A DNA stretch of 64,000 bases from Candidatus Sulfotelmatobacter sp. Its GTDB lineage: Bacteria > Vulcanimicrobiota > Vulcanimicrobiia > Vulcanimicrobiales > Vulcanimicrobiaceae. The notes below the pieces were generated by a model that saw nothing but the letters and a program-made list of their open reading frames with translations, had not been told where the DNA came from and did not search any database. A program made the position numbers and the translations under genes. The DNA is taken from contig DATJRY010000011.1 in assembly GCA_035504415.1 (NCBI GenBank), forward strand, positions 372,001 through 436,000, read 5' to 3'. How positions within the stretch are numbered: position 1 is the stretch's first letter; each line of letters begins with the position of its first letter. Below are positions 54,686 to 62,865 of the stretch, piece after piece.

Positions 54686-55057
54686 TCAATTGCACACGAC
54701 TTGCTCGCCCAGCGTGTTCCAGTTCCGCACCCGGTCGTTGCGATCGAAGAAGATCACGATGCGCGTGGCGCGCTCCGAGCACGAGGTGCGCGCTTGCGCG
54801 AACTCGACCGAGGCCACGCCGTCGGTGGCGTTGACCAACCGGTGCCCGACTCGCGCGGCCAGCGCGGCCACCTCGGCGCGCGACGCGCCGGTGCGCAAGG
54901 AATGCACGAACACGATCTGCTCGATGCGGTCGGGCACCGCGAACACGAAGAAGAACGCGATCGCCACGACCACCACGGCACCCAGCGCGACGTACTGCGC
55001 GATGCGCAAGCGGCGCGCGCGTTCGGCGGCCGTGCGCGGCCCGCGCAGAAAGCGCAC
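54686..55057 (-). CDS. Small single-span membrane protein
   Basis: A 123-residue protein: Arg-rich N-terminus (GPRTAAERARRLRIA), one span (YVALGAVVVVAIAFFFVFAV), then an outside domain with EVAALAARVGHRLVNATDGVASVEF and two Cys near the end (SCSERATR, VVCN) that could pair. It starts at GTG, 2 bases after the meaB stop. Unrecognised. The frame is open further upstream, but only through the meaB gene. Confidence 0.7.
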   Translation of the reverse strand: MRFLRGPRTAAERARRLRIAQYVALGAVVVVAIAFFFVFAVPDRIEQIVFVHSLRTGASRAEVAALAARVGHRLVNATDGVASVEFAQARTSCSERATRIVIFFDRNDRVRNWNTLGEQVVCN

Positions 55058-55059
55058 GC

Positions 55060-56028
55060 TCAGAGCCCTTTGACGGTCGCGCGCACGACGTTGGCGGTGC
55101 GCACGTTCCCGGTCGCGTGGACGCCGTCGTGGATGCCGAAGCTCGCGACGACGGTCTCGGCGGCGGCGTAGGGGTCGAGCGCGTCGTCAAGCCCGACGAT
55201 CGCGCCCTCGACGCGTTCTTCGAGCGTGCCCATCGCCAACTGGCGCACGCGATGGGCGAACGCGTCGCGCCGCTTGGCGCGCAGCTGGCCGCTCTCGCGC
55301 AGCCACGCGTCGTGCGCGAGGATCGCGTTCCAAAGCGCGTCGATCCCCTTGCCGGTCAGCGCCTGCGTGCTCACCAGGGCCGGCACCCACCCGGCATAGT
55401 CGAGCATCTCCATCATCGAGCGGATCTCGCGCTGCAGCTGCAGCGCCATCGGGTGATCGCTCTTGTTGACCACGAACACGTCGGCGATCTCGAGCACGCC
55501 GGCCTTGAGGACTTGGACCGAATCGCCGCTGCCGGGCTGCAGCGCGACGACGGTCGTGTCGGCGATCTCGGCGATCTCGATCTCCGACTGTCCGACTCCC
55601 ACCGTCTCGATGAGCACGACGTCCAAGCCGAACGCGTCCATCAGCGAGGCCGCGTCGGCGGTCGCGCCGGCGACGCCGCCCAGGTGGCCGCGCGAGGCCA
55701 TCGAGCGAATGAACACGCCGGGATCGACGAAGTGCTCGGCCAGCCGGATGCGGTCACCCAGCAACGCGCCGTGCGAGAACGGCGAGCTGGGATCGACCGA
55801 GATGACGCCGACGGTCTTCCCGAGCGCGCGCAGGTGGGTGACCAGCGCGCCGCTGATCGTCGACTTGCCGACCCCGGGCGGTCCGGTGAGTCCGACCGTC
55901 AGCGCTCTGCCGGTGAGCGGGTAGAGCGCCCGGATCAGCTCCGCTCCCCGGCCGGCCTCGCAGCGCGAGATCGCTCGCGCGAGCGCGCGCGGCTCACCTG
56001 CGCGAAAGGCCTCCAGGAGATCCGTCAT
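55060..56028 (-). CDS. meaB: MeaB-type mutase chaperone GTPase
   Basis: A 322-residue G3E-family GTPase (ArgK/MeaB) that protects and reloads B12 acyl-CoA mutases. Walker A GLTGPPGVGKSTI, switch-like ISVDPSSPFSHGALLGDRIR, GVFIRSMASRGHLGGVAGAT, the Walker B-like LIETVGVGQSEIEI and the base-specificity motif NKSD are complete. ATG 56028 has GAAGG 4-5 bases upstream. Its genetic link to icmA/icmB, rather than to a methylmalonyl-CoA mutase, suggests it serves that enzyme. First gene of an eight-gene run. Confidence 0.95.
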   Translation of the reverse strand: MTDLLEAFRAGEPRALARAISRCEAGRGAELIRALYPLTGRALTVGLTGPPGVGKSTISGALVTHLRALGKTVGVISVDPSSPFSHGALLGDRIRLAEHFVDPGVFIRSMASRGHLGGVAGATADAASLMDAFGLDVVLIETVGVGQSEIEIAEIADTTVVALQPGSGDSVQVLKAGVLEIADVFVVNKSDHPMALQLQREIRSMMEMLDYAGWVPALVSTQALTGKGIDALWNAILAHDAWLRESGQLRAKRRDAFAHRVRQLAMGTLEERVEGAIVGLDDALDPYAAAETVVASFGIHDGVHATGNVRTANVVRATVKGL

Positions 56029-56127
56029 CGCGCCTTCGCGTTCACGGACGCGCGGCGCCATCCTTCGCTCGGCGTGCGGACCGCAGCGCAGCGAGGACCG
56101 CGATGGCTTCGCCGGAGGCGAAGCCGC

Positions 56128-56337
56128 CTATGCGGCGTCGGTGGACGAGTCGTCGACGACCGCTTCGACCGCGGCGGCCAGCTCGTCGACCGCGTGCTCG
56201 AGGTTGTTGAACTTCGCGGCAACCTTGCGTTGGTCGATCCGCCCGGTCAGCGGTTCGGTGACGTCCTGTACGAAGGTGCGACGGTCGACGCGCCGACGAA
56301 CGCCTTCGAGCAGCTCCTTCGTTCTTCGTTCATCCAT
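56128..56337 (-). CDS. Small hydrophilic helical protein, 69 residues
   Basis: An open frame with strong third-position G/C bias from ATG 56337 (MDERRTKELLEGVRRRVD) through DVTEPLTGRIDQRKVAAK to TAG, ending in an acidic tail (EAVVDDSSTDAA). It is probably helical, perhaps a coiled coil. No ribosome site is obvious. A larger frame to 59418 on this strand is the shadow of the protease gene. It diverges from that gene, 100 bases apart. Unrecognised. Confidence 0.5.
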   Translation of the reverse strand: MDERRTKELLEGVRRRVDRRTFVQDVTEPLTGRIDQRKVAAKFNNLEHAVDELAAAVEAVVDDSSTDAA

Positions 56338-56436
56338 TGTGAAGAGGATGGTACCCGCGCAGCCCAAGCAGACAAACGCCCAAAGGTCACCTCCGCCCCA
56401 GGAGTGACGGGCACGACGCGCAGCGTACGAAGCTCC

Positions 56437-59400
56437 GTGACCTCCACCGGCTACGTTCGCACCCCGACGATCACCGACGACCGGATCGTCTTCGCGTGCG
56501 AGGACGATCTGTGGATCGTCGGCACCGAGGGAGGGATCGCTCGCCGGCTGACCACCATGCGAGGCGAGTGCTCGCTTCCCCGGCTCTCGCCGCAGGGCAC
56601 GCAGCTGGCGTTCGTCGGCCGCGACGAGGGCCACCCCGAGCTGTACCTGATGGACGCCGAGGGCGGCGTCCCGCGCCGGCTGACGTTCCTGGGCAGCGAG
56701 GTCGTCCACGCCTCGGGCTGGTCGGCCGACGGCCGCTTCGTCTACTTCACGGCCGACAGCGGCTCCGCGTTCGCCCGCGAGACGCTGGCCTTCCGAATCG
56801 ACGTCGAGGGCGGCGAGCCGGTCGAGCTGGGGATCGGCCACGCGATGACGGTCGCCGTCGCCCCGTCGGGCGCGACGTTGTTGGGCCGCAACGCCGTCGA
56901 CCCGGCGCGCTGGAAGCGCTATCGCGGCGGCACCGCCGGCCATCTGTGGGTCGACGCGCGCGGCGACGGCGAGTATCACCGCATCTGCAAGGAGCTCGAC
57001 GGCAACCTGGTCTGGCCGCAATGGCTGGGCGAGCGGGTCGTGTTCCTGTCCGACCACGAGGGGATCGGCAACCTCTACAGCGCGCTGCCCGACGGCAGCG
57101 ACGTGCAGCGGCTGACCGACGAGCGCGAGCACTACGCCCGTTTTCCCGCCACGGACGGCACGCGCGTCGTCTACGCCTGCGGCGGCGAGCTGGTGCTGGT
57201 CGATCCGCGCGACCGCAGCGTGCGCCGCGTCCCGGTGCAGATGCCGTCGACGGCGCCGCAGACCGCGCGCCGCTTCGTCGACGCCGGCGAGCTGCTCGAG
57301 AGCTGGTGTCCCGCGCACGACGGCACGCAGGTCGCGCTGGTCAGCCGCGGGCGCGCCTTCACGATGCCGTTGTGGGAGGAAGCCGTCACCGAGCACGGCC
57401 CCGACGACGGGGCGCGCCGGCGGCTGGCGTGCTGGCTGCACGACGACGCGCGGCTGGCCTACGTCGACGACGTCGCCGGCTACGAACGCGTCGCGATCGT
57501 CGGCCGCGAGCAAGACGCGCCGCCCGCGTACGTGACGACCGACGATCACGGCGTGCTGCACGAGCTGGCGACCTCGCCGGCCGGCAACCGCATCGCGTTC
57601 GCGACCAATCGGCTCGAGCTGTGGATCGCCGACGTCGGCGCGCCGCCGCGCAAGGTCGACACCAGCATCGGCGAGCGCATCGAAGGGCTGGCGTTCTCGC
57701 CCGACGGCGAGTGGCTCGCCTACGTCTGGTCGCCGAAGGCGCACACCACGATCGTGCGGCTCGTCGAGTGCGAGAGCGGCCGCATCGTCGACGCGACGAT
57801 CCCCCTGCGCGAGGACCGTTCGCCGGCCTGGGACCCGGCCGGCAAGTATCTGTACTTCCTCTCGACGCGCGACTTTCACCCGGTCTACGACGCGCTGCAG
57901 TTCGAGCTGAGCTTTCCCGAAGCGTCGCGCCCGTATCTGCTCACGCTGCAGTCGACGCTGCCGAATCCGTTCGTGCCCAAGCCGGCACCGCTGCACAAGG
58001 CCGATGACGACGGCGACGACGACGACAAGGACGACGACAAGAAGCGCCCGCAGCCGATCGTCGTGCAAGCCGACGGACTGCCGCTGCGCATGGTCGCGTT
58101 TCCGGTCGAAGAGGGCGACTACGCGCAGATCGCCGGCGCCAAGGGACGGGCGGTCTTCACCCGCTATCCCGTCCACGGCATCCGGCCGGGCGAGCGCGAT
58201 CGCGAGGGCGAAGGCGGCGAGCTGCTGGCCTACGATTTCGAGGAGCAGCGCAGCGCGACGCTGGCGCTCGAGGTCGACGAGTTCGTGCTCGGCGCCGACG
58301 GCCGCACGCTGATCTATCAGTCCGAAGGCAAACTGCGCGCGATCGACGCGGCCGGCGAGCTGCCCGAGGACGGCGACGTCGACGACAAGCCGCCGGCCGA
58401 ACCCGGCCGTCGCAGCGGCTGGCTCGATCTCTCGCGCATCAGCGTGCGCGTCGAGCCGCCGGCCGAGTGGCGGCAGATGCTGCGCGAAGCGTGGCGCTTG
58501 CAGCGCGAGAACTTCTGGGACCCGCAGATGTCGGGCGTCGATTGGCCGGCGGTGCTCACCCGCTACGAAGCGCTGCTGCCCAAGGTGCGCACGCGCAGCG
58601 AGCTCTCCGACGTCATCTGGGAGATGCAGGGCGAGCTGGGCACCTCGCACGCCTACGAGACCGGCGGCGACCGGCCGCAGCCCCCGCCGTACCGGCGCGG
58701 CTTCCTCGGCGCCGATATCGCGTGGGACGACGCCGTGCAGGCCTATCGCATCGCGCGCATCCTGCGCGGCGATCCGTGGAATCGCGAGGCCGACTCGCCG
58801 TTGGCCGAGACCGGCGTCGACGTGCGCGAAGGCGACCTGCTGATCGCGATCGGCGGCCGCCCGCTCTCGCCCAGCGTGGGACCGGGCGCGCTGCTCGTCA
58901 ACCAAGCCGGCCGCGACGTGGTTCTGACCATCGTGCGCGGACTCGGAAGCACCCCGCGCCGCGTGCTGGTGCGCACGCTGCGCGACGAACGGATGCTGCG
59001 TTACCGGGCCTGGGTCGAGGCGAACCGGGCGACGGTCCACGCGCGCACCAACGGGCGCGTCGGCTACGTCCACATCCCCGACATGGGCCCGTGGGGCTTC
59101 GCCGAGTTCCACCGCGGCTATTTGAGCGAGTTCGACCAGGACGGGCTGGTCGTCGACGTGCGCTTCAATCGCGGTGGCCACGTCTCGGCGCTGCTGCTCG
59201 AGAAGCTGGCCCGCAAGCGCGTCGGCTACGACGTCGCGCGCTGGTCGCCGCCGTTCCCGTATCCGGAAGAGTCCGTCGCCGGCCCCATCGTCGCGGTCAC
59301 CAACCAGTTCGCGGGCAGCGACGGCGACATCTTCAGCCACTGCTTCAAGCTCTACGGCTTGGGACCGCTGGTCGGGATGCGCACCTGGGGCGGCGTCATC

Positions 59401-59661
59401 GGCATCCATCCGCGCCACCGGCTGGTCGACGGCACCGAGACGACGCAGCCGGAGTTCTCGTTCTGGTTCACCGACGCCGGCTGGGGCGTCGAGAACTACG
59501 GTACCGATCCGACCAACGAAGTCGACGTCGCGCCGCAGGACACGCTGCGCGGCGAGGACCCGCAGCTGGCGACGGCGATCGCGCTGATCAACGACGCGCT
59601 CGCGAGCGCGCCGGCGCGACCGGTCTTTCCGCCGTTCCCGAATCGCGCCGGCCGCCGGTGA
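56437..59661 (+). CDS. Tricorn-type protease (beta-propellers plus S41 peptidase core)
   Basis: A 1074-residue tricorn homologue. About 660 residues of TolB-like beta-propeller blades (LYLMDAEGGVPRRLTFLGS, HLWVDARGDGEYHRI and similar) lead to a PDZ-like and an S41 peptidase part. Catalytic residues fit archaeal tricorn: Ser737-His738 in GTSHAYE, nucleophile Ser961 in FAGSDGD, Glu1019 in GVENYG (745/746/965/1023 in Thermoplasma). A very acidic linker, DDDGDDDDKDDDKK near residue 523, separates the propellers. It has no signal peptide, fitting cytoplasmic peptide degradation. Start GTG 56437 (GTG 56404 possible). Confidence 0.9.
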   Translation: MTSTGYVRTPTITDDRIVFACEDDLWIVGTEGGIARRLTTMRGECSLPRLSPQGTQLAFVGRDEGHPELYLMDAEGGVPRRLTFLGSEVVHASGWSADGRFVYFTADSGSAFARETLAFRIDVEGGEPVELGIGHAMTVAVAPSGATLLGRNAVDPARWKRYRGGTAGHLWVDARGDGEYHRICKELDGNLVWPQWLGERVVFLSDHEGIGNLYSALPDGSDVQRLTDEREHYARFPATDGTRVVYACGGELVLVDPRDRSVRRVPVQMPSTAPQTARRFVDAGELLESWCPAHDGTQVALVSRGRAFTMPLWEEAVTEHGPDDGARRRLACWLHDDARLAYVDDVAGYERVAIVGREQDAPPAYVTTDDHGVLHELATSPAGNRIAFATNRLELWIADVGAPPRKVDTSIGERIEGLAFSPDGEWLAYVWSPKAHTTIVRLVECESGRIVDATIPLREDRSPAWDPAGKYLYFLSTRDFHPVYDALQFELSFPEASRPYLLTLQSTLPNPFVPKPAPLHKADDDGDDDDKDDDKKRPQPIVVQADGLPLRMVAFPVEEGDYAQIAGAKGRAVFTRYPVHGIRPGERDREGEGGELLAYDFEEQRSATLALEVDEFVLGADGRTLIYQSEGKLRAIDAAGELPEDGDVDDKPPAEPGRRSGWLDLSRISVRVEPPAEWRQMLREAWRLQRENFWDPQMSGVDWPAVLTRYEALLPKVRTRSELSDVIWEMQGELGTSHAYETGGDRPQPPPYRRGFLGADIAWDDAVQAYRIARILRGDPWNREADSPLAETGVDVREGDLLIAIGGRPLSPSVGPGALLVNQAGRDVVLTIVRGLGSTPRRVLVRTLRDERMLRYRAWVEANRATVHARTNGRVGYVHIPDMGPWGFAEFHRGYLSEFDQDGLVVDVRFNRGGHVSALLLEKLARKRVGYDVARWSPPFPYPEESVAGPIVAVTNQFAGSDGDIFSHCFKLYGLGPLVGMRTWGGVIGIHPRHRLVDGTETTQPEFSFWFTDAGWGVENYGTDPTNEVDVAPQDTLRGEDPQLATAIALINDALASAPARPVFPPFPNRAGRR

Positions 59662-60770
59662 CCTACGACTACGTCGTCGTCGGCGCCGGGCTCGCCGGCG
59701 CGACGATGGCCGAGCGGCTGGCCAGCCAGCTCGACGCGCGCGTGCTCGTGGTCGACAAGCGCCCGCACCTGGCCGGCAACGCGCACGATCCGCGCGGCGC
59801 CGACGGGCTGCGCTACCACGCCTACGGACCGCACATCTTCCACACCAACGCGCAACACGTCGTCGACTACCTCGGCGCCTTCACGCGCTGGCGTCCGTAC
59901 GAGCACCGCGTCCTCGCGCGGGTCGGCGGGCATCTGTTGCCGATCCCGATCAACCGCACGACGCTCAGCCATTTTGCCGGCCGCGAGCTCGACGACGCCG
60001 CCGCCGCCGCGTATCTGGCGCAGCGCGCGGAGCCCCTCGCTCGCATCGCCAACTCGCGCGACGCGATCGTCGCGCGCGTCGGGCGCGAGCTCTACGAGGC
60101 GTTCTTCGCCGGCTACACCCGCAAGCAGTGGGGCATCGACGCCGCGCAGCTCGACGCCTCGGTCTGCGGCCGCGTCCCCACCCGCACCAGCGACGACGAC
60201 CGTTACTTCGGCGACCGCTTCCAGGCCATGCCGGCCGACGGCTTCGACGCGCTGGTGCAGGCCATGCTCGACCACCCGCGCATCGACCTCGCGCTGGGCT
60301 GCGATTTCACCGCCGTCGAGGGTCGCGTCGCCTTCGATCACCTCGTCTACACCGGCCCGATCGACGAGTTCTTCCATCACCGTTTCGGCGCGCTGCCGTA
60401 CCGCTCGCTGCGCTTCACCTTCGAGACGGTCGCCGCACGCGACGGGCTGCCGGTCGCGGTGGTCAACGAGCCCGACGAGGCGACGCCGTTCACCCGCACC
60501 ACCGACTACCGGCACCTGACCGGCGAGCACGGCCCGCGCACGGTGCTCGGCCGCGAGTACGCGCACGACGGCGGCGAGCCGTACTACCCGGTCCCGATGC
60601 CCGAGACGCGCGAGCTGTACCGCAAGTACGCGGCGCTGGCGGCCGCGCAGCGCCACGTCACCTTCGTCGGCCGGCTGGCCGAGTATCGCTACTACAACAT
60701 GGACCAAGTGGTGGCGTCGGCGCTGGCGGCCTTCGAGAAGCGGGCCCGGACGGCGGCCGTCGCGTCCTGA
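59658..60770 (+). CDS. glf: UDP-galactopyranose mutase
   Basis: A 370-residue flavoenzyme converting UDP-galactopyranose to UDP-galactofuranose for cell-surface glycans. FAD motif YDYVVVGAGLAGATMAERL, then RPHLAGNAHDP, HAYGPHIFHT, the segment GYTRKQWGID and the C-terminal EYRYYNMDQVVASAL are all diagnostic. GTG 59658 overlaps the protease stop (GTGA), so the two are translationally coupled, an odd partner for a peptidase. No other glycan genes are nearby. Confidence 0.95.
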   Translation: MTYDYVVVGAGLAGATMAERLASQLDARVLVVDKRPHLAGNAHDPRGADGLRYHAYGPHIFHTNAQHVVDYLGAFTRWRPYEHRVLARVGGHLLPIPINRTTLSHFAGRELDDAAAAAYLAQRAEPLARIANSRDAIVARVGRELYEAFFAGYTRKQWGIDAAQLDASVCGRVPTRTSDDDRYFGDRFQAMPADGFDALVQAMLDHPRIDLALGCDFTAVEGRVAFDHLVYTGPIDEFFHHRFGALPYRSLRFTFETVAARDGLPVAVVNEPDEATPFTRTTDYRHLTGEHGPRTVLGREYAHDGGEPYYPVPMPETRELYRKYAALAAAQRHVTFVGRLAEYRYYNMDQVVASALAAFEKRARTAAVAS

Positions 60771-60783
60771 CCGCGCCGCGGCG

Positions 60784-61203
60784 TCAGCGGATCGGGAAGA
60801 GCGTGTCGGTGTGGGTGTAGTCCGGCCGGCCGCTGCCGTCGGTGAAGTGGGTCAGGTCGACGACGGTCAGCTCCTCGCCGTTGGGCGAGAGGGTCAGCTG
60901 GAGCTGGCGGATCGCGAACGAGGTCCGGTAGATCGCGTTGGCTTCCATCCCGTCGGGCGAGTAGCTCAGCGAGACGGTCCCCCAGGCGCAGGCGGTCGGC
61001 TCGCACTGGCCGTCGACCGAGAGCAGCGGGCCACCGCCGCTGCGGCGGATGACCAGGTCGGCGATCCCGCCGGTGAGGGGTTTGGCGTACCAGGCGCCCA
61101 CCCAAGGGGCCGGAATGGCGGCCTGCGCGCTCGAGGGAGCCGAGCCGAGGACCGCGGTAGCCGCGACGGCGGCGGCGAGGAAGGGCTGGAATGAGAGCTT
61201 CAT
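60784..61203 (-). CDS. Secreted small protein of unknown function
   Basis: A 139-residue protein with a signal peptide (LAAAVAATAVLGSAPSSAQA) and a mature domain with WVGAWYAKPLTGGIADLVI and GQCEPTACAWGTVSLSY, whose two Cys could form a disulfide. A GxCxPxxCxWG-like pattern recurs in other small secreted hypothetical proteins, but no function is known to me. It converges with glf and diverges from the infC leader. Confidence 0.7.
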   Translation of the reverse strand: MKLSFQPFLAAAVAATAVLGSAPSSAQAAIPAPWVGAWYAKPLTGGIADLVIRRSGGGPLLSVDGQCEPTACAWGTVSLSYSPDGMEANAIYRTSFAIRQLQLTLSPNGEELTVVDLTHFTDGSGRPDYTHTDTLFPIR

Positions 61204-61331
61204 GCCCTGATGCTAGGCTGAAGCGGAGACCGTGTGCTTGGTCGCGGATGAAGGTTCGCTTGGTCTGAGATAAAAGTCGGCTGGGCCGTTGCTGGGACGC
61301 GCGCGGCGGCCCACAATGACGAGGACCGTCC

Positions 61332-61361
61332 TTGACGCCCCACCCGGGCGCGTGATACGCT
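61332..61361 (+). promoter_or_regulatory. Candidate promoter of the infC-rpmI-rplT operon
   Basis: TTGACG at 61332-61337 and TACGCT at 61356-61361 are 18 bases apart. Transcription would begin near 61368, just before the first leader hairpin at 61376. The -10 matches consensus poorly. Confidence 0.4.
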
Positions 61362-61375
61362 CCCCGAGCCGAAGC

Positions 61376-61461
61376 AGGACCCTCGGGTCCTCACCGGATG
61401 CCTGCGGGCGATCCGGTTCTTCTCTGACAAGCGGAGACCGCTTCGGCGTCTTCGCTTTTTT
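61376..61461 (+). promoter_or_regulatory. Structured 5' leader of infC operon with attenuator
   Basis: Three hairpins occur in a row. The first, 61376-61391, is a perfect 6-base stem (AGGACC/GGTCCT) with a CTCG loop. The second, 61393-61417, pairs ACCGGAT with ATCCGGT and GCC with GGC with one bulge. The third is a terminator (61431-61461). AAGCGG (61429-61434) can instead pair with CCGCTT (61438-61443), which breaks the terminator stem, so two exclusive folds exist. In Bacillus this operon is autoregulated by L20 through a leader and terminator; a similar scheme is likely here. Confidence 0.65.
61431..61461 (+). terminator. Rho-independent terminator (attenuator) before infC
   Basis: GCGGAGAC (61431-61438) pairs with GTCTTCGC (61448-61455), 8 base pairs including one G-T wobble, followed at once by TTTTTT (61456-61461). 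It lies 24 bases before the infC start, so it acts in the leader, not at a gene end. Confidence 0.75.
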
Positions 61462-61484
61462 GTGTCCCTTCCGGAGAGTTTGTC

Positions 61485-62138
61485 ATAGCACGACCGCTTC
61501 GCGTCAACGAGCAGATCAGAATCCGCCAAGTCCGCGTCATCGACGACGACGGCACTCAGCTCGGCGTCATGCCGACCGAGGAAGCCCTCTCGCGAGCGCG
61601 CGGTAAAGGGTTGGACCTCATCGAGGTCTCACCGACGGCGGTTCCCCCGGTTTGCCGTATCGGCGACTACGGTCGACTGAAGTACGAGCAGTCGAAGAAA
61701 GACAAAGAGGCGCGCAAGAAACAGCGCAACTACGAGTTGCGCGAAGTCAAGCTCCGCCCCAAGATCGACGTCCACGACTACGAAGTCAAAGCGAAGATGG
61801 CCGAGCGCCTTCTTCTCGACGGCGGCAAGGTCAAAGTCACGATCATGTTCCGCGGCCGTGAGATCACGTACACGGCATTCGGAAAACGTCTTCTGGACCG
61901 TATCGCGAAGGATCTCGAGAACACCGCCGTTCTCGAGCGCGAAGCCAGACTCGAAGGCAAGAACATGTTTCTCATCCTCGCGCCGCGCGCGACGCCGCTC
62001 GGGCCGCCCAAGTTCGTTCACCACAAGGACGAGCCGCCGCCCAAGGACAGCGATCTTCATGCGGATTCCGATCCGCACGACGACGAGCATCCGAGCGACG
62101 AGCATGCGGAAGCGACCATCGGGGGAGCCAGTGCCTAA
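61485..62138 (+). CDS. infC: Translation initiation factor IF-3 with ATA start and acidic tail
   Basis: A 217-residue IF3, which keeps ribosomal subunits apart and checks start codons. The N-domain LRVNEQIRIRQVRVIDDDGTQLG and C-domain KVKVTIMFRGREITYTAFGK are clear. The N-domain starts upstream of the first ATG (61569); the only plausible start is ATA 61485, with GGAGAG 7 bases before it. Rare starts such as AUU are the classic self-regulating feature of infC, since IF3 rejects them. A 40-residue Asp/His-rich tail (HADSDPHDDEHPSDEHAE) extends beyond normal length. Its end overlaps rpmI. Confidence 0.95.
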   Translation: MARPLRVNEQIRIRQVRVIDDDGTQLGVMPTEEALSRARGKGLDLIEVSPTAVPPVCRIGDYGRLKYEQSKKDKEARKKQRNYELREVKLRPKIDVHDYEVKAKMAERLLLDGGKVKVTIMFRGREITYTAFGKRLLDRIAKDLENTAVLEREARLEGKNMFLILAPRATPLGPPKFVHHKDEPPPKDSDLHADSDPHDDEHPSDEHAEATIGGASA

Positions 62139-62337
62139 AATCAAGACGCACCGCGGAACGGCGAAGCGGGTCAAGGTCAGCGCCAACGGCAAGGTGACGC
62201 ATCGTCACCAGTTCGACGGCTGCGGCCACATCCTCAGCAAGAAGTCGCGCAAGCGCAAGCGGAACTTCCGCAAGGACCAGCCGACTTTCAAGGGCGATCT
62301 GAAGCGCTTCGCGCCGCAGATCCCGTACCTGCTGTAA
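62131..62337 (+). CDS. rpmI: Ribosomal protein bL35
   Basis: A 68-residue bL35 of the 50S subunit: PKIKTHRGTAKRVKVSANGK, then a basic middle (ILSKKSRKRKRNFRKDQ). It starts at GTG 62131 behind GGGGGAG and overlaps the infC stop by 8 bases, so it is coupled. The usual place between infC and rplT is kept. Confidence 0.97.
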   Translation: MPKIKTHRGTAKRVKVSANGKVTHRHQFDGCGHILSKKSRKRKRNFRKDQPTFKGDLKRFAPQIPYLL

Positions 62338-62354
62338 GCGGAGGACTGTAGGAA

Positions 62355-62726
62355 ATGGCTCGTATCAAACGCGGTCTTTCGAAGATCAAGCATCGTCGCA
62401 AGGTCATGAAGCTCGTCAAGGGCTTCCGCGCCGCGCGCCGCCGCAACTATCGCGTCGCCAACGAGGCGCTGCTGCACTCGCTGGCCTACGCCTTCCGCGA
62501 CCGTCGCGTCCGCAAGCGCGATTTCCGCTCGCTGTGGATCGCGCGCATCAACGCCGCCGCACGCCGCGAGGGGATCTCGTACTCCAAGCTGATGGCCGGT
62601 CTGAAGAAGTCGGGCGTCGCGGTCAACCGCAAGGCGCTGGCCGACCTGGCCGTCCACGACGCCGCCGCCTTCGGCCGCCTCACCGCGCTGGCCAAGGACG
62701 CCGTCGGCACGACGACCGCCGCCTAG
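62355..62726 (+). CDS. rplT: Ribosomal protein bL20
   Basis: A 123-residue bL20, needed early in 50S assembly and, in several bacteria, repressor of its own operon. MARIKRGLSKIKHRRKVMKL, RRRNYRVANEALLHSLAYAF and RKRDFRSLWIARINAAAR are typical. It starts 17 bases after rpmI, with GGAGG and AGGA before the ATG, and is followed by a strong terminator. It is the likely ligand of the leader at 61376-61461. Confidence 0.98.
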   Translation: MARIKRGLSKIKHRRKVMKLVKGFRAARRRNYRVANEALLHSLAYAFRDRRVRKRDFRSLWIARINAAARREGISYSKLMAGLKKSGVAVNRKALADLAVHDAAAFGRLTALAKDAVGTTTAA

Positions 62727-62750
62727 CCGGCGACCGGCTCCACCAAAAGC

Positions 62751-62787
62751 AACAGGGGCGCCAATCGGCGTCCCTGTTCTCGTTTTT
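62751..62787 (+). terminator. Rho-independent terminator after rplT
   Basis: A 12-base-pair stem: the arm starting AACAGGGG (62751-62762) pairs with GGCGTCCCTGTT (62767-62778), with one G-T wobble and a four-base AATC loop. The TTTTT run at 62783-62787 follows after four bases. It closes the infC-rpmI-rplT operon. Confidence 0.9.
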
Positions 62788-62865
62788 CGTCGGATTCCGA
62801 AACCTGAGCGAGCTGCCGATAGTATGGTCGTCAGCAGTCGTTCCCTCGCGTTTCGGAGGCCTTTG

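Noticed and set aside
56128-59418. A 1096-residue open frame on the minus strand
   Set aside because: It is the opposite-strand shadow of the tricorn-type protease. Its composition is Arg/Ala/His/Val-rich without recognisable domains, and only its last 69 codons, outside the protease gene, look coding.
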